NCBI GenBank assembly: GCA_913009535.1
Contig: CAJVXR010000014.1
Location: forward strand, 1-25,244
DNA from: an uncultured Flavobacteriales bacterium
GTDB lineage: Bacteria; Bacteroidota; Bacteroidia; Flavobacteriales; Flavobacteriaceae
Reading direction: 5' to 3'
DNA: 25,244 bases
Part shown: positions 15,687-23,791 of the stretch, piece by piece
How the letters are laid out: every line of letters begins with the position of its first letter
Position numbering within the stretch: position 1 is the first letter of the stretch
Made by a program: the position numbers and the translations under genes
Notes under the pieces: model-generated
What the model was told of the DNA's origin: nothing
Database searches by the model: none
What the model saw: the letters and a program-made list of their open reading frames with translations, nothing else

Positions 15687-15746
15687 ATGATAAAAATAAT
15701 TCAAAATACTTGCTGGTGGCATAACGAAAGACTATTCGTAAACTAA
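15687..15746 (+). CDS. trpL: Trp operon leader peptide with tandem tryptophan codons
   Basis: This 19-codon reading frame encodes MIKIIQNTCWWHNERLFVN and contains two adjacent Trp codons (15714-15719), a strong enrichment for the rarest amino acid. It lies between the trp promoter and a perfect terminator hairpin placed directly before trpE. Its role is to sense charged tRNA-Trp: a ribosome stalled on the Trp codons covers ACGAA (15724-15728), freeing TCGTAAAC (15736-15743) to pair with the terminator loop region. If translation is not stalled, the ribosome reaches the TAA at 15744-15746, covers that strand, and the terminator forms. It is too short for ordinary gene callers. The peptide itself is presumably degraded. 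Confidence 0.85.
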   Translation: MIKIIQNTCWWHNERLFVN

Positions 15747-15788
15747 CCCTATAGTATTAACCAAAATATAAAGGCTTATCGTTTACGA
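15724..15788 (+). promoter_or_regulatory. Trp attenuator: alternative pairing strands (1:2 and antiterminator)
   Basis: Strand 1, ACGAA (15724-15728), is complementary to TTCGT (15735-15739), forming a 5-bp hairpin within the end of the leader frame. Strand 2, TCGTAAAC (15736-15743), is perfectly complementary to GTTTACGA (15781-15788), which spans the loop and both sides of the terminator hairpin. Pairing of 2 with that segment excludes the terminator. The two pairings share strand 2 and are mutually exclusive, as required for ribosome-mediated attenuation. These complementarities are read directly from sequence; the switching is inferred. Confidence 0.75.
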
Positions 15789-15801
15789 TAAGCCTTTTTT
15801 T
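15771..15801 (+). terminator. Intrinsic terminator of the trp attenuator
   Basis: AAGGCTTATCG (15771-15781), loop TTTA, CGATAAGCCTT (15786-15796): a perfect 11-bp stem, followed by a run of T (15795-15801). It lies 10 nt before the trpE ATG and 24 nt after the leader-peptide stop. It is the strongest intrinsic terminator seen in the window, and its position inside a leader rather than at an operon end marks it as a regulatory attenuator. Confidence 0.9.
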
Positions 15802-15811
15802 ATTAAATAAT

Positions 15812-17212
15812 ATGAAGAAATATAAATTAATCACAAACCATAAAAAAATACTATCTGATACAATTACGCCAGTTAGTATATATTTAAAAATTAGAGATAA
15901 ATACCCAAATAGTATTTTATTAGAGAGTAGTGACTACCATACAGTTGATAATAGTTTTTCGTACATATGCTGTAATCCAATATCATCAATAAAGATACAT
16001 AATGAACAAATTGAGTATACCTATCCAGACGATTCAAGTAAAACAGTTGCGTTAAATAAATCATCTAGCATCCCAAATATAATACACGATTTCACACAAT
16101 TATTTGCAGTAGATGTAAAAAAATTTAAATTTATTAATAATGGACTTTTTGGATACATTAACTATGATGCTGTTAGATATTTCGAAGATATAGAAATTTC
16201 AAAAAAAGAAAATAACCCTAACATTCCAGATATATATTATGCCGTTTATCAAAATATTATTGCAATAAACCATTTTCAAAATGAGGCACATGTCTTTGCG
16301 AATTGTTATAATAAAAACAATAATATTGAAGAAATATTACAATTAATCAGCGCAAAGAATTACCCTAACTATAACTTTGTGACTGAGGGTGAAATTAGTT
16401 CAAATTTATCCGATAATGATTTTCTAAAACACGTTGATATAGCTAAAGCACATTGTAAAAGAGGAGATGTGTTTCAATTGGTTTTATCAAAGAAGTTTAC
16501 CCAAAGCTTTATTGGTGATGAATTTAATGTCTATAGAGCACTAAGAAGCATAAACCCGTCGCCTTACCTTTTCTATTTTGATTATGGAGATTATAAAATA
16601 TTTGGCAGTTCACCTGAGGCGCAATTAATTGTCAATCACGGAAGTGCCGAAATTCATCCAATTGCAGGAACATTTAAAAGAACTGGAGATGACCTAAAAG
16701 ATGCTGAATCAGCAAATAAATTATCAGAAGATTCAAAAGAAAATAGTGAGCATGTAATGTTGGTTGATTTAGCTAGAAATGATTTGGCTAGAAATGGCAC
16801 AGAAGTTAGAGTAGATAAATATCGAGAAATACAATTCTTTTCACATGTAATTCATTTAGTAAGCAAAGTTATAGCCAAAAAATCTAAGAACATCTCAACC
16901 ATGAGAGTTGTTGCAGACACTTTTCCAGCCGGGACACTTAGCGGAGCACCAAAATACAAAGCAATGCAATTAATCGAGAAATATGAATTGACTAATAGAA
17001 GTTTTTATGGGGGAGCAATTGGATTTATGGATTTTAGCGGAAACTTCAATCATGCAATTATGATAAGAACTTTTTTAAGTAAAAACCATCAACTAAACTG
17101 GCAGGCTGGAGCTGGAATAATTTCAAAATCTAATTCTAATAATGAGTTACAAGAAGTATATAATAAACTAGGTGCATTAACTAAAGCCATAAAGATTGCC
17201 CAAGAAATATAA
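15812..17212 (+). CDS. trpE: Anthranilate synthase component I
   Basis: TrpE converts chorismate to anthranilate using ammonia delivered by TrpG, the committed step of tryptophan synthesis. The 466-residue protein has the N-terminal allosteric domain with the LLES tryptophan-binding motif (36-39), indicating feedback inhibition by Trp, and the chorismate-binding domain with HPIAGTFKRTGDD (from 282), ENSEHVMLVDLARND (about 310-324) and the C-terminal AGAGI segment. Length matches flavobacterial TrpE. The ATG at 15812 follows the attenuator terminator by 10 nt. Expression therefore depends on tRNA-Trp charging as well as enzyme-level feedback. trpG begins 3 bp after its stop. Confidence 0.97.
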   Translation: MKKYKLITNHKKILSDTITPVSIYLKIRDKYPNSILLESSDYHTVDNSFSYICCNPISSIKIHNEQIEYTYPDDSSKTVALNKSSSIPNIIHDFTQLFAVDVKKFKFINNGLFGYINYDAVRYFEDIEISKKENNPNIPDIYYAVYQNIIAINHFQNEAHVFANCYNKNNNIEEILQLISAKNYPNYNFVTEGEISSNLSDNDFLKHVDIAKAHCKRGDVFQLVLSKKFTQSFIGDEFNVYRALRSINPSPYLFYFDYGDYKIFGSSPEAQLIVNHGSAEIHPIAGTFKRTGDDLKDAESANKLSEDSKENSEHVMLVDLARNDLARNGTEVRVDKYREIQFFSHVIHLVSKVIAKKSKNISTMRVVADTFPAGTLSGAPKYKAMQLIEKYELTNRSFYGGAIGFMDFSGNFNHAIMIRTFLSKNHQLNWQAGAGIISKSNSNNELQEVYNKLGALTKAIKIAQEI

Positions 17213-17215
17213 AAT

Positions 17216-17782
17216 ATGCAAAAAATATTACTAATAGATAACTACGATAGCTTTACTTATAATTTAGCACTCTACTTAAAGGAATTAGATTGCGAAGTAA
17301 CCGTGGTTAGAAATGATAAAATGGATATTTCTCTTCCTTTAAGATTTGACAGAATATTGCTTTCCCCTGGACCAGGTATTCCTAATGAAGCTGGTGATCT
17401 AAAAAAAATTATAAAAAAATATGCAGCCTCAAAAAGTATACTAGGAGTGTGCCTGGGTCATCAAGCAATTGCAGAGGTGTTTGATGGAACCTTAATTAAT
17501 TTAAAAGAAGTATATCATGGTGTTGATATGGAAACAATTATTATAGTAGATGACGAACCTATATTCAAAGGCTTAAGTAAAAAATTTCTAACTGGGAGGT
17601 ATCATTCTTGGGTGGTAGACAAAAACATTCCTGATTTATTAGAGGTGACTGCAATTGATAATAATGGTAATATAATGTCTCTTAGACACAAAAATTATGA
17701 TGTAAAAGGAGTTCAATTTCATCCTGAATCCCTTCTTACGCCAGACGGAAAACAAATATTAAATAACTGGTTAAATTCTTAA
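17216..17782 (+). CDS. trpG: Anthranilate synthase component II (glutamine amidotransferase)
   Basis: TrpG hydrolyses glutamine and channels ammonia to TrpE. The 188-residue class I amidotransferase has the oxyanion-strand LLSPGPGIPNEAG (about 48-60), nucleophile Cys79 in GVCLGHQ, and the His169-Glu171 pair in FHPES. DNYDSFTYNL at the N-terminus is typical of TrpG/PabA. In some bacteria this subunit also serves p-aminobenzoate synthesis; being inside the trp operon, its main partner here is TrpE. It is separated by 3 bp from trpE and 2 bp from trpD. Confidence 0.97.
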   Translation: MQKILLIDNYDSFTYNLALYLKELDCEVTVVRNDKMDISLPLRFDRILLSPGPGIPNEAGDLKKIIKKYAASKSILGVCLGHQAIAEVFDGTLINLKEVYHGVDMETIIIVDDEPIFKGLSKKFLTGRYHSWVVDKNIPDLLEVTAIDNNGNIMSLRHKNYDVKGVQFHPESLLTPDGKQILNNWLNS

Positions 17783-17784
17783 TA

Positions 17785-18780
17785 ATGAAAAACATATTAA
17801 ATAGATTAACAAATCATGAAAATTTATCTAAAAATGAGGCTAAAGTTGTTTTAGTTAAAATTTCTAAAGGAGATTATAACTCAAATGAAATTGCTGCATT
17901 TTTAACTGTTTATTTGATGAGAAGTATTACAATAGAAGAACTAATAGGTTTTAAAGAAGCCTTACTTGAGTTATGTCTACCAATTGATTTATCTGATTTT
18001 AATACAATAGACTTATGTGGCACCGGAGGAGATGGAAAAGATACATTTAACATTTCAACCTTATCTTCATTTATATGTGCTGGTATAGATGTTAAAGTTG
18101 CAAAACATGGAAATTATGGAGTATCATCAGCTTGTGGGTCTTCCAATATTTTAGACTTCTTAGGAGTTAAGTTTTCTAATGATCAGGACTTTTTAATTGA
18201 ATGTATTGATAAGGCTGGAATATGTATTTTGCATGCTCCACTATTTCATCCTGCAATGAAAAATGTAGCTCCTATTAGAAAAAAAATGGGAGTTAAAACT
18301 TTTTTTAATATTCTAGGACCAATGGTAAACCCCTCTTTACCAAAGAATCAAATGGTAGGTGTATTTAACTTAGAATTATTAAGGCTTTATTCTTACTTAT
18401 ATCAAAAAACAGATAAAAAATACAGTATTATACATTCTCTTGACGGGTATGATGAGGTTTCGTTAACAGGTAAAACTAAAATATGTACTAATAGTTCAGA
18501 AATAATTATTGATGCTAATTACTTAAAAGTACCACAGATTAAAAAACATCAAATTTCTGGAGGTAATTCAATTGAATCTTCATCAAAAATTTTTATGGAT
18601 ATAATTAACGGAAATGGATCTGAAGCTCAAAATAACGTAGTATGTGCTAATGCAGGAATTGCAATTTCAACTTATAAAGGAGTTAGTATCCAGCAAGGAT
18701 TTGAATTAGCACAAGAGTCTTTAAATTCTAAAAGAGCATTAAAATCTCTAAAATCTCTTCAAAAAATAAGCAAAAAATGA
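17785..18780 (+). CDS. trpD: Anthranilate phosphoribosyltransferase
   Basis: TrpD transfers a phosphoribosyl group from PRPP to anthranilate. The 331-residue protein has the helical N-terminal domain, the PRPP-binding CGTGGDGKDTFNIST (78-92), KHGN (107-110) followed by VSSACGSSNILDFLG, and the anthranilate-site segment MKNVAPIRKKMGVKTFFNILGP. All conserved substrate-binding regions are present. It overlaps trpC by 4 nt (ATGA), implying coupled translation. TrpG and TrpD are separate proteins here, unlike the enterobacterial fusion. Confidence 0.97.
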   Translation: MKNILNRLTNHENLSKNEAKVVLVKISKGDYNSNEIAAFLTVYLMRSITIEELIGFKEALLELCLPIDLSDFNTIDLCGTGGDGKDTFNISTLSSFICAGIDVKVAKHGNYGVSSACGSSNILDFLGVKFSNDQDFLIECIDKAGICILHAPLFHPAMKNVAPIRKKMGVKTFFNILGPMVNPSLPKNQMVGVFNLELLRLYSYLYQKTDKKYSIIHSLDGYDEVSLTGKTKICTNSSEIIIDANYLKVPQIKKHQISGGNSIESSSKIFMDIINGNGSEAQNNVVCANAGIAISTYKGVSIQQGFELAQESLNSKRALKSLKSLQKISKK

Positions 18781-19562
18781 ACATCTTAGAAAAAATAGTT
18801 ATCGATAAAAAAAATGAAATTTTTCTAAAGAAAAAGTTTATTTCGATTAAGGACCTTGAGAGATTTAAGTTATTTAATTTACAAACTACATCCTTAAAAG
18901 ATAATATAAACAATAGTGATTTTGGAATCATAGCAGAATTTAAAAGAAGATCTCCTTCGAAATCAATTATCAATCAAAATTCAAATGTTCAAGATGTAGC
19001 AATGGGGTATATGAATGCGGGTGCATCTGGAATGTCAACACTTACAGATCAAAAATATTTTGGAGGTTCGTTAGAAGATTTATTATTAGCCAAATCAAGC
19101 TGCAATCTACCAATACTAAGAAAAGATTTTATAATTGATGAATACCAGATATACGAAGCTAAGGCATATGGCGCAGATGTAGTATTACTAATTGCTGCTA
19201 TTCTCAGCGTAGATAAATTAAAGTACTTGGCAAAAAAAGCTAAAGAATTAAGACTTGAGGTTTTATTAGAAGTTCATAATATCGACGAGATAAATTTATA
19301 TTCCAATGATAGTGTTGATATTATTGGTGTTAATAATAGAGACCTTAAAACATTTAAAACAAACATGGGTATAAGTAAAAAATTACTCCCTCACATCTCT
19401 AATGATTATATGAAAATATCAGAAAGTGGAATATCTAAAATAAGTTCAATAAAGGAACTTAAAGACATTGGTTATGATGGCTTTCTTATAGGAGAGAATT
19501 TTATGAAAAATGAGAATCCTGGAAAAATGGCAAATAATTTTATTAACTCATTAAAAATTTAA
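18777..19562 (+). CDS. trpC: Indole-3-glycerol phosphate synthase
   Basis: TrpC closes the indole ring, converting carboxyphenylamino-deoxyribulose 5-phosphate to indole-3-glycerol phosphate with loss of CO2 and water. The 261-residue TIM barrel shows AEFKRRSPSK (Glu54, Lys56 and the SPSK phosphate/loop motif), LRKDFI with catalytic Lys116, LLEVHN with Glu165, GVNNRDL (184-190) and SESGI (215-219). Family catalytic residues are all in place. It is a stand-alone enzyme rather than a TrpC-TrpF fusion; trpF follows after 1 bp. Confidence 0.97.
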   Translation: MNILEKIVIDKKNEIFLKKKFISIKDLERFKLFNLQTTSLKDNINNSDFGIIAEFKRRSPSKSIINQNSNVQDVAMGYMNAGASGMSTLTDQKYFGGSLEDLLLAKSSCNLPILRKDFIIDEYQIYEAKAYGADVVLLIAAILSVDKLKYLAKKAKELRLEVLLEVHNIDEINLYSNDSVDIIGVNNRDLKTFKTNMGISKKLLPHISNDYMKISESGISKISSIKELKDIGYDGFLIGENFMKNENPGKMANNFINSLKI

Positions 19563-19563
19563 A

Positions 19564-20181
19564 ATGAAGCTTAAAGTTTGTGGAATGAGAGAAAATAATA
19601 ACATCATTGATGTTTCAGAATTAAATCCAGATTACATGGGATTTATTTTTTATAATAAGTCAAAAAGGTTCGTCACTGGTGATATTCCAATTATATCAAA
19701 TAAAATTGAAAAGATAGCTGTATTTGTAAATGAAACTATAGAAAAAGTTAAAGATATACTTTGTAAATATGACATAAACACTGTTCAATTACATGGAAAT
19801 GAAGATGTCAAATTTTGTGCAGATCTAAAAAAGAATAATTTTAAAATTATAAAAGCATTCAGTATAGATGAAAATTTCGATTTTGAATGTCTTAAAGAAT
19901 TTGACACATCCTGCGATTACTATTTATTTGATACAAAAGGGAGCTATCCAGGGGGGAATGGTTATAAATTTAATTGGCAGATTTTAAAAAATTACCGATT
20001 AATTAAACCATATTTTTTAAGTGGGGGAATAGGAATAGGAGATGTAAACGATATTATTGAGTTCCGTAAAACAAAGGCAGGTAAATTTTGTTTTGCTATT
20101 GATGTAAATAGCATGTATGAAATAGAGCCAGGTATTAAAAATGTAAAAAAAATAAAGAACTTAATAAGCAATTTAAAATGA
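19564..20181 (+). CDS. trpF: Phosphoribosylanthranilate isomerase
   Basis: TrpF carries out the Amadori rearrangement of N-(5-phosphoribosyl)anthranilate, the step before TrpC. The 205-residue TIM barrel has the general-base cysteine Cys6 in [14 protein letters not shown] (75-82), the general-acid aspartate Asp123 in LFDTKG followed by [10 protein letters not shown], and the phosphate-binding segments SGGIG (about 153-157) and [14 protein letters not shown]. Residues around IDVNS differ slightly from the more common LDVSSGVE but keep the Asp and the EPG. It overlaps trpB by 4 nt. Confidence 0.96.
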   Translation: MKLKVCGMRENNNIIDVSELNPDYMGFIFYNKSKRFVTGDIPIISNKIEKIAVFVNETIEKVKDILCKYDINTVQLHGNEDVKFCADLKKNNFKIIKAFSIDENFDFECLKEFDTSCDYYLFDTKGSYPGGNGYKFNWQILKNYRLIKPYFLSGGIGIGDVNDIIEFRKTKAGKFCFAIDVNSMYEIEPGIKNVKKIKNLISNLK

Positions 20182-21359
20182 GTTATAACATAAATAAAAA
20201 TGGATACTACGGAGAATTTGGAGGGGCATTTATTCCAGAGATGCTATATCCAAATATTGAAGAATTAAAATTGAATTATGTAAAATTCATGAATGACCCA
20301 GATTTTAAAAAAGAATTTAATCAATTACTAATAAATTATGTAGGTAGACCAACTCCTTTGTACTTTGCCAAACAGCTGTCCAAAAGGTATAATACTAAAA
20401 TATATCTAAAACGAGAAGACTTATGCCATACTGGAGCACATAAAATAAATAATACTATTGGGCAAATATTAGTTGCAAAAAAATTAAATAAAACAAGAAT
20501 AATTGCTGAAACAGGTGCTGGGCAGCATGGAGTGGCGACCGCTACAGTATGTGCTTTGATGGGGATTGAATGTGTTATTTATATGGGGGAACTAGATATT
20601 GAACGTCAAGCTCCAAATGTCGCTAGAATGAAAATGTTAGGTGCAAAAGTAATTCCAGCAAAATCTGGAAGTAAGACACTTAAAGATGCTACAAATGAAG
20701 CTATAAGAGATTGGATTAACAACCCTGAAAACACACACTATATAATAGGAAGTGTAGTTGGTCCACATCCGTATCCAGATATGGTCGCTAGATTTCAAGC
20801 AATTATTTCAGAAGAAATTAAATGGCAATTAGAATCCATGGAAGGAAGTTCATCTCCTGATTATATAATTGCATGTGTAGGCGGAGGAAGTAATGCTGCA
20901 GGAGCATTTTATCATTATTTAGATGATAAAAACGTAAAGTTAATTGCGGTAGAGGCATCAGGAATGGGTATAGATTCTGGGAAAAGTGCAGCCACTTCAA
21001 TTTTAGGAAATACTGGTGTAATTCACGGAAGTAAAACATTACTTATGCAAACTAAAGACGGGCAAATAACTGAGCCATATTCAATTTCAGCAGGATTAGA
21101 TTATCCAGGAATTGGACCAATGCATGCTAATTTATATAAAACTAAAAGAGCAGAATTTATTTCAATAACTGACAGTCAAGCAATGAAGGCCGGAATTGAA
21201 CTCTCAAGGCTAGAGGGAATAATTCCAGCAATTGAAACTGCTCATGCTTTTGCAGTGTTAGAAAATAAAAAATTTAAAAAAGAAGATATAGTGGTAATCA
21301 ATTTATCAGGTAGAGGAGACAAAGATTTAGACACTTACATAAATTATTTTAAACTTTAA
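20178..21359 (+). CDS. trpB: Tryptophan synthase beta chain
   Basis: TrpB condenses indole with serine in a pyridoxal-phosphate reaction to give tryptophan. The 393-residue protein has the N-terminal [13 protein letters not shown], the PLP lysine Lys89 in [20 protein letters not shown], the PLP-phosphate loop GGGSNAAG (about 235-242) and the C-terminal NLSGRGDKD. It belongs to the TrpB1 type that works with TrpA in an alpha2-beta2 complex channelling indole, in keeping with trpA 2 bp downstream. Confidence 0.98.
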   Translation: MSYNINKNGYYGEFGGAFIPEMLYPNIEELKLNYVKFMNDPDFKKEFNQLLINYVGRPTPLYFAKQLSKRYNTKIYLKREDLCHTGAHKINNTIGQILVAKKLNKTRIIAETGAGQHGVATATVCALMGIECVIYMGELDIERQAPNVARMKMLGAKVIPAKSGSKTLKDATNEAIRDWINNPENTHYIIGSVVGPHPYPDMVARFQAIISEEIKWQLESMEGSSSPDYIIACVGGGSNAAGAFYHYLDDKNVKLIAVEASGMGIDSGKSAATSILGNTGVIHGSKTLLMQTKDGQITEPYSISAGLDYPGIGPMHANLYKTKRAEFISITDSQAMKAGIELSRLEGIIPAIETAHAFAVLENKKFKKEDIVVINLSGRGDKDLDTYINYFKL

Positions 21360-21361
21360 TT

Positions 21362-22126
21362 ATGAATAGAATAATCAAAGAATTAGATAATAACAATAAT
21401 ATACTATCTATCTATTTTACTGCTGGACATCCAAAATTAGAGGACACCTGCAAAATAATTAAAAATTTAGAAGCAAGCGGGGTTAGTATGGTGGAAATCG
21501 GACTTCCATTTAGTGATCCATTAGCAGACGGACTAACTATTCAAACTAGTTCAACTGTAGCATTAAATAATGGAATGAATTCAGATCTATTATTTAATCA
21601 ACTAAAAGATATTAGAAAAACAGTAAAAATTCCACTAATAATAATGGGGTACTTTAATCCAATATTACAATATGGAGTTGATGATTTTTGTAAAAAGTGC
21701 AAAGAGGTTGGGGTCGATGGATTAATAATACCAGATTTACCAATAGAAGAATATTTAAAATCGTATGAAAGTATATTTAAAGAAAACAATTTATTAAATA
21801 TTTTCTTAATTACTCCTCAAACTAACAAAGACAGAATTAAATTAATTGACAATATTTCAACTGGGTTTATTTATATGGTAAGTAGCTCAGGTGTAACAGG
21901 TAGTAATAATGGATTTGATAGTGAGCAGACTGATTATTTTGAAAGAATTCAAAATATGCATTTAAAGTCTCCAAAGATTATAGGCTTTGGCATTTCTGAC
22001 TCCAAATCTTTTAATGAAGCTATTCAATTTTCAGAAGGGGCTATAATTGGAAGTGCATTTATTAATCACATAAATTCTTATGGAATTAATGGCATTCGCT
22101 CATTTATAAAAAAATACAAAAATTAA
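21362..22126 (+). CDS. trpA: Tryptophan synthase alpha chain
   Basis: TrpA cleaves indole-3-glycerol phosphate to indole and glyceraldehyde 3-phosphate and passes indole to TrpB. The 254-residue TIM barrel has both catalytic residues in EIGLPFSDPLADG (Glu45 and Asp56), followed by IIMGYFNPILQYG, GLIIPDLP, the SSSGVTG phosphate motif and GFGISD. It is slightly shorter than E. coli TrpA, normal for flavobacteria. It is the last gene of the trp operon; no clear intrinsic terminator follows in the next 180 bp. Confidence 0.97.
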   Translation: MNRIIKELDNNNNILSIYFTAGHPKLEDTCKIIKNLEASGVSMVEIGLPFSDPLADGLTIQTSSTVALNNGMNSDLLFNQLKDIRKTVKIPLIIMGYFNPILQYGVDDFCKKCKEVGVDGLIIPDLPIEEYLKSYESIFKENNLLNIFLITPQTNKDRIKLIDNISTGFIYMVSSSGVTGSNNGFDSEQTDYFERIQNMHLKSPKIIGFGISDSKSFNEAIQFSEGAIIGSAFINHINSYGINGIRSFIKKYKN

Positions 22127-22306
22127 TTCGAAAATTTATATTTTTCCATAAATAGTATTTTTACTGTATTGAAAATCAATTTAACACAATTTAAATAAGC
22201 TATTTATGTAAAAATGATAAAACTTAAAAAAAACCAACAAAATAAAGTTCACTGATATTTAATTATATATATATTAGTAATTCAAAAGTTCAATAAACAT
22301 ATTGAC
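22127..22306. other. AT-rich spacer between trpA and the SAM riboswitch
   Basis: First part of the 387-bp gap between trpA and metY. I find no credible reading frame, no strong terminator and no clean TTG-N19-TAnnTTTG promoter, although a promoter for the riboswitch transcript must lie near 22265-22300. The inverted repeat CATAAATA (from 22148) / TATTTATG (22201-22208) is widely spaced and not convincing. Confidence 0.5.
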
Positions 22307-22407
22307 GTGTTATCAAGAAAGGCGGAGGGATAGACCCAGTGATGCCTTAGCAACCCTTTAACAATTAAAGAAGGTGCTAAATTCTACCAATCATGGATAG
22401 ATAACTA
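22307..22407 (+). promoter_or_regulatory. SAM-I (S-box) riboswitch aptamer upstream of metY
   Basis: The segment has the full SAM-I conserved core: TATCAAGAAAGGCGGAGGGA, then GACCC, TGATGCCTTAGCAACCC, the P3/P4 region GGTGCTAAATTCTACC, and GGATAGATAAC at the end. P1 closes by GTTATC (22309-22314) with GATAAC (22400-22405). P2 contains the kink-turn-type GA-rich internal loop. It binds S-adenosylmethionine and shuts off the downstream gene when SAM is plentiful. The downstream genes, an O-acetylhomoserine sulfhydrylase and a homoserine acetyltransferase, make the precursor of methionine, so ligand and target agree. The outer boundaries are estimated from P1. Confidence 0.93.
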
Positions 22408-22409
22408 AT

Positions 22410-22440
22410 ATGAAATTAAATAATTTCATGTTTTTCTCTT
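22410..22440 (+). terminator. Expression platform of the SAM riboswitch (putative terminator)
   Basis: ATGAAATT (22410-22417), loop AAAT, AATTTCAT (22422-22429), then GTTTTTCTCTT. The 8-bp stem is AU-rich and the U-tract is interrupted, so as a terminator it is weak. It begins 5 nt after the aptamer P1 helix, where a terminator is expected. A competing pairing is possible between TAATATG (22406-22412) and CATATTA (22445-22451). A second small hairpin, GCATT/AATGC (22460-22474), followed by a T-rich stretch, could be an alternative. Which one switches is not decidable by eye. Confidence 0.5.
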
Positions 22441-22513
22441 ATAACATATTACTATTTATGCATTTTTTTAATGCTGTCTTTTGTGCTAATTAATTAATAC
22501 AAAAAAACAAAAA

Positions 22514-23788
22514 ATGAGTAATCACAAATTTGCAACAAAGTTATTACATCATGGTCATGATGTGAAAAGTAATTCTGGAACTAGAGCTGTTCCTATTTAT
22601 CAATCTACGGCATATGTCTTTAATGATTCTGATCATGCGGCTAATCTTTTCTCCTTGGCTGAATCTGGAAATATCTATACAAGAATAAATAATCCAACAA
22701 ATGATATTTTAGAGCAAAGGTTAGCATCAATAGAAGGAGGTATAGCTGCTGTTGTTACAGCATCTGGAGCATCAGCAATAGCAACTACCCTTTTAACATT
22801 ATTAAGAACTGGAGATCATATAATAGCATCAAACAGCTTGTATGGCGGCACTTATAATTTGTTAAGTGTTACTCTACCTAGGCATGGTATTACAACAACT
22901 TTTGTTGATCCATCTGACCCCAATAATTTTATTGAAGCTGCTAAAGAAAACACAAAAGTTTGTTTTATTGAGTCTCTTGGAAATCCAAAATTAGATGTTC
23001 TTGATATTGAAGAAATTTCAAAAAAAATAAAAGAATTAAAAATTCCTCTTATAGTCGATAATACTGTTGCTACTCCGGCACTATTAAATCCTATTAAATA
23101 TGGTGCTAATATTATTATTCATTCTCTTACAAAATACATTAATGGAAATGGAACAGCTTTAGGTGGTGTAATAATTGATGCAGGTAAATTTGACTGGGCA
23201 AATGGTAAATTTCCTGAATTTACTCAGCCATCTGCTGGATATCATGGATTAGTTTATAGTGAAGTATTAGGCGAATCTGCATTCATTGCTAAAGTTAGAA
23301 TTGAAGGGCTTAGAGACTATGGAGCTGCTCTTAGCCCATTTAATGCATTTCAAATTATTCAAGGGATGGAAACTCTTAAAATAAGAATGAATCTACACTG
23401 CTCTAATGCACTAGAACTTGCTAAATGGCTAGAAAAAAACCCAAAAGTTAGATGGGTTAATTACCCAGGATTAAGATCTGATTCACAATATTTAAACGCA
23501 AAAAAATACTTGCCAGATGGGCAAAGTGGATTAGTTACTTTTGGAGTAATAGGTGGTTATGAATCAGCAAAAAAAGTAGTAGATTCTACAAAATTATTTT
23601 CTCTATTAGCAAATATTGGTGATACAAAATCATTGATAATTCATCCTGCTAGCACAACTCACCAACAGCTATCCGAAGAAGATCAAATAAAAACAGGAGT
23701 GTCCAAAGATTTAATTAGATTATCTGTTGGATTGGAAAGTCTATATGATTTAAAAGAAGATTTAAGAGAAGCGCTTAATTACATATAA
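22514..23788 (+). CDS. metY: O-acetylhomoserine aminocarboxypropyltransferase (sulfhydrylase)
   Basis: MetY makes homocysteine from O-acetylhomoserine and sulfide in a PLP-dependent reaction (direct sulfhydrylation). The 424-residue protein belongs to the Cys/Met-metabolism PLP family: SGTRAVPIYQSTAYVF (about 21-36), YTRINNPTNDILEQRLA, SGASAI, VDNTVATPAL and the PLP lysine Lys207 in IHSLTKYINGNG. The length and the NGNGTALGG continuation fit MetY rather than the shorter cystathionine gamma-synthase. It is controlled by the SAM-I riboswitch in its 5' region. metX follows 3 bp after the stop, and MetX provides the substrate. Confidence 0.96.
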   Translation: MSNHKFATKLLHHGHDVKSNSGTRAVPIYQSTAYVFNDSDHAANLFSLAESGNIYTRINNPTNDILEQRLASIEGGIAAVVTASGASAIATTLLTLLRTGDHIIASNSLYGGTYNLLSVTLPRHGITTTFVDPSDPNNFIEAAKENTKVCFIESLGNPKLDVLDIEEISKKIKELKIPLIVDNTVATPALLNPIKYGANIIIHSLTKYINGNGTALGGVIIDAGKFDWANGKFPEFTQPSAGYHGLVYSEVLGESAFIAKVRIEGLRDYGAALSPFNAFQIIQGMETLKIRMNLHCSNALELAKWLEKNPKVRWVNYPGLRSDSQYLNAKKYLPDGQSGLVTFGVIGGYESAKKVVDSTKLFSLLANIGDTKSLIIHPASTTHQQLSEEDQIKTGVSKDLIRLSVGLESLYDLKEDLREALNYI

Positions 23789-23791
23789 TAT

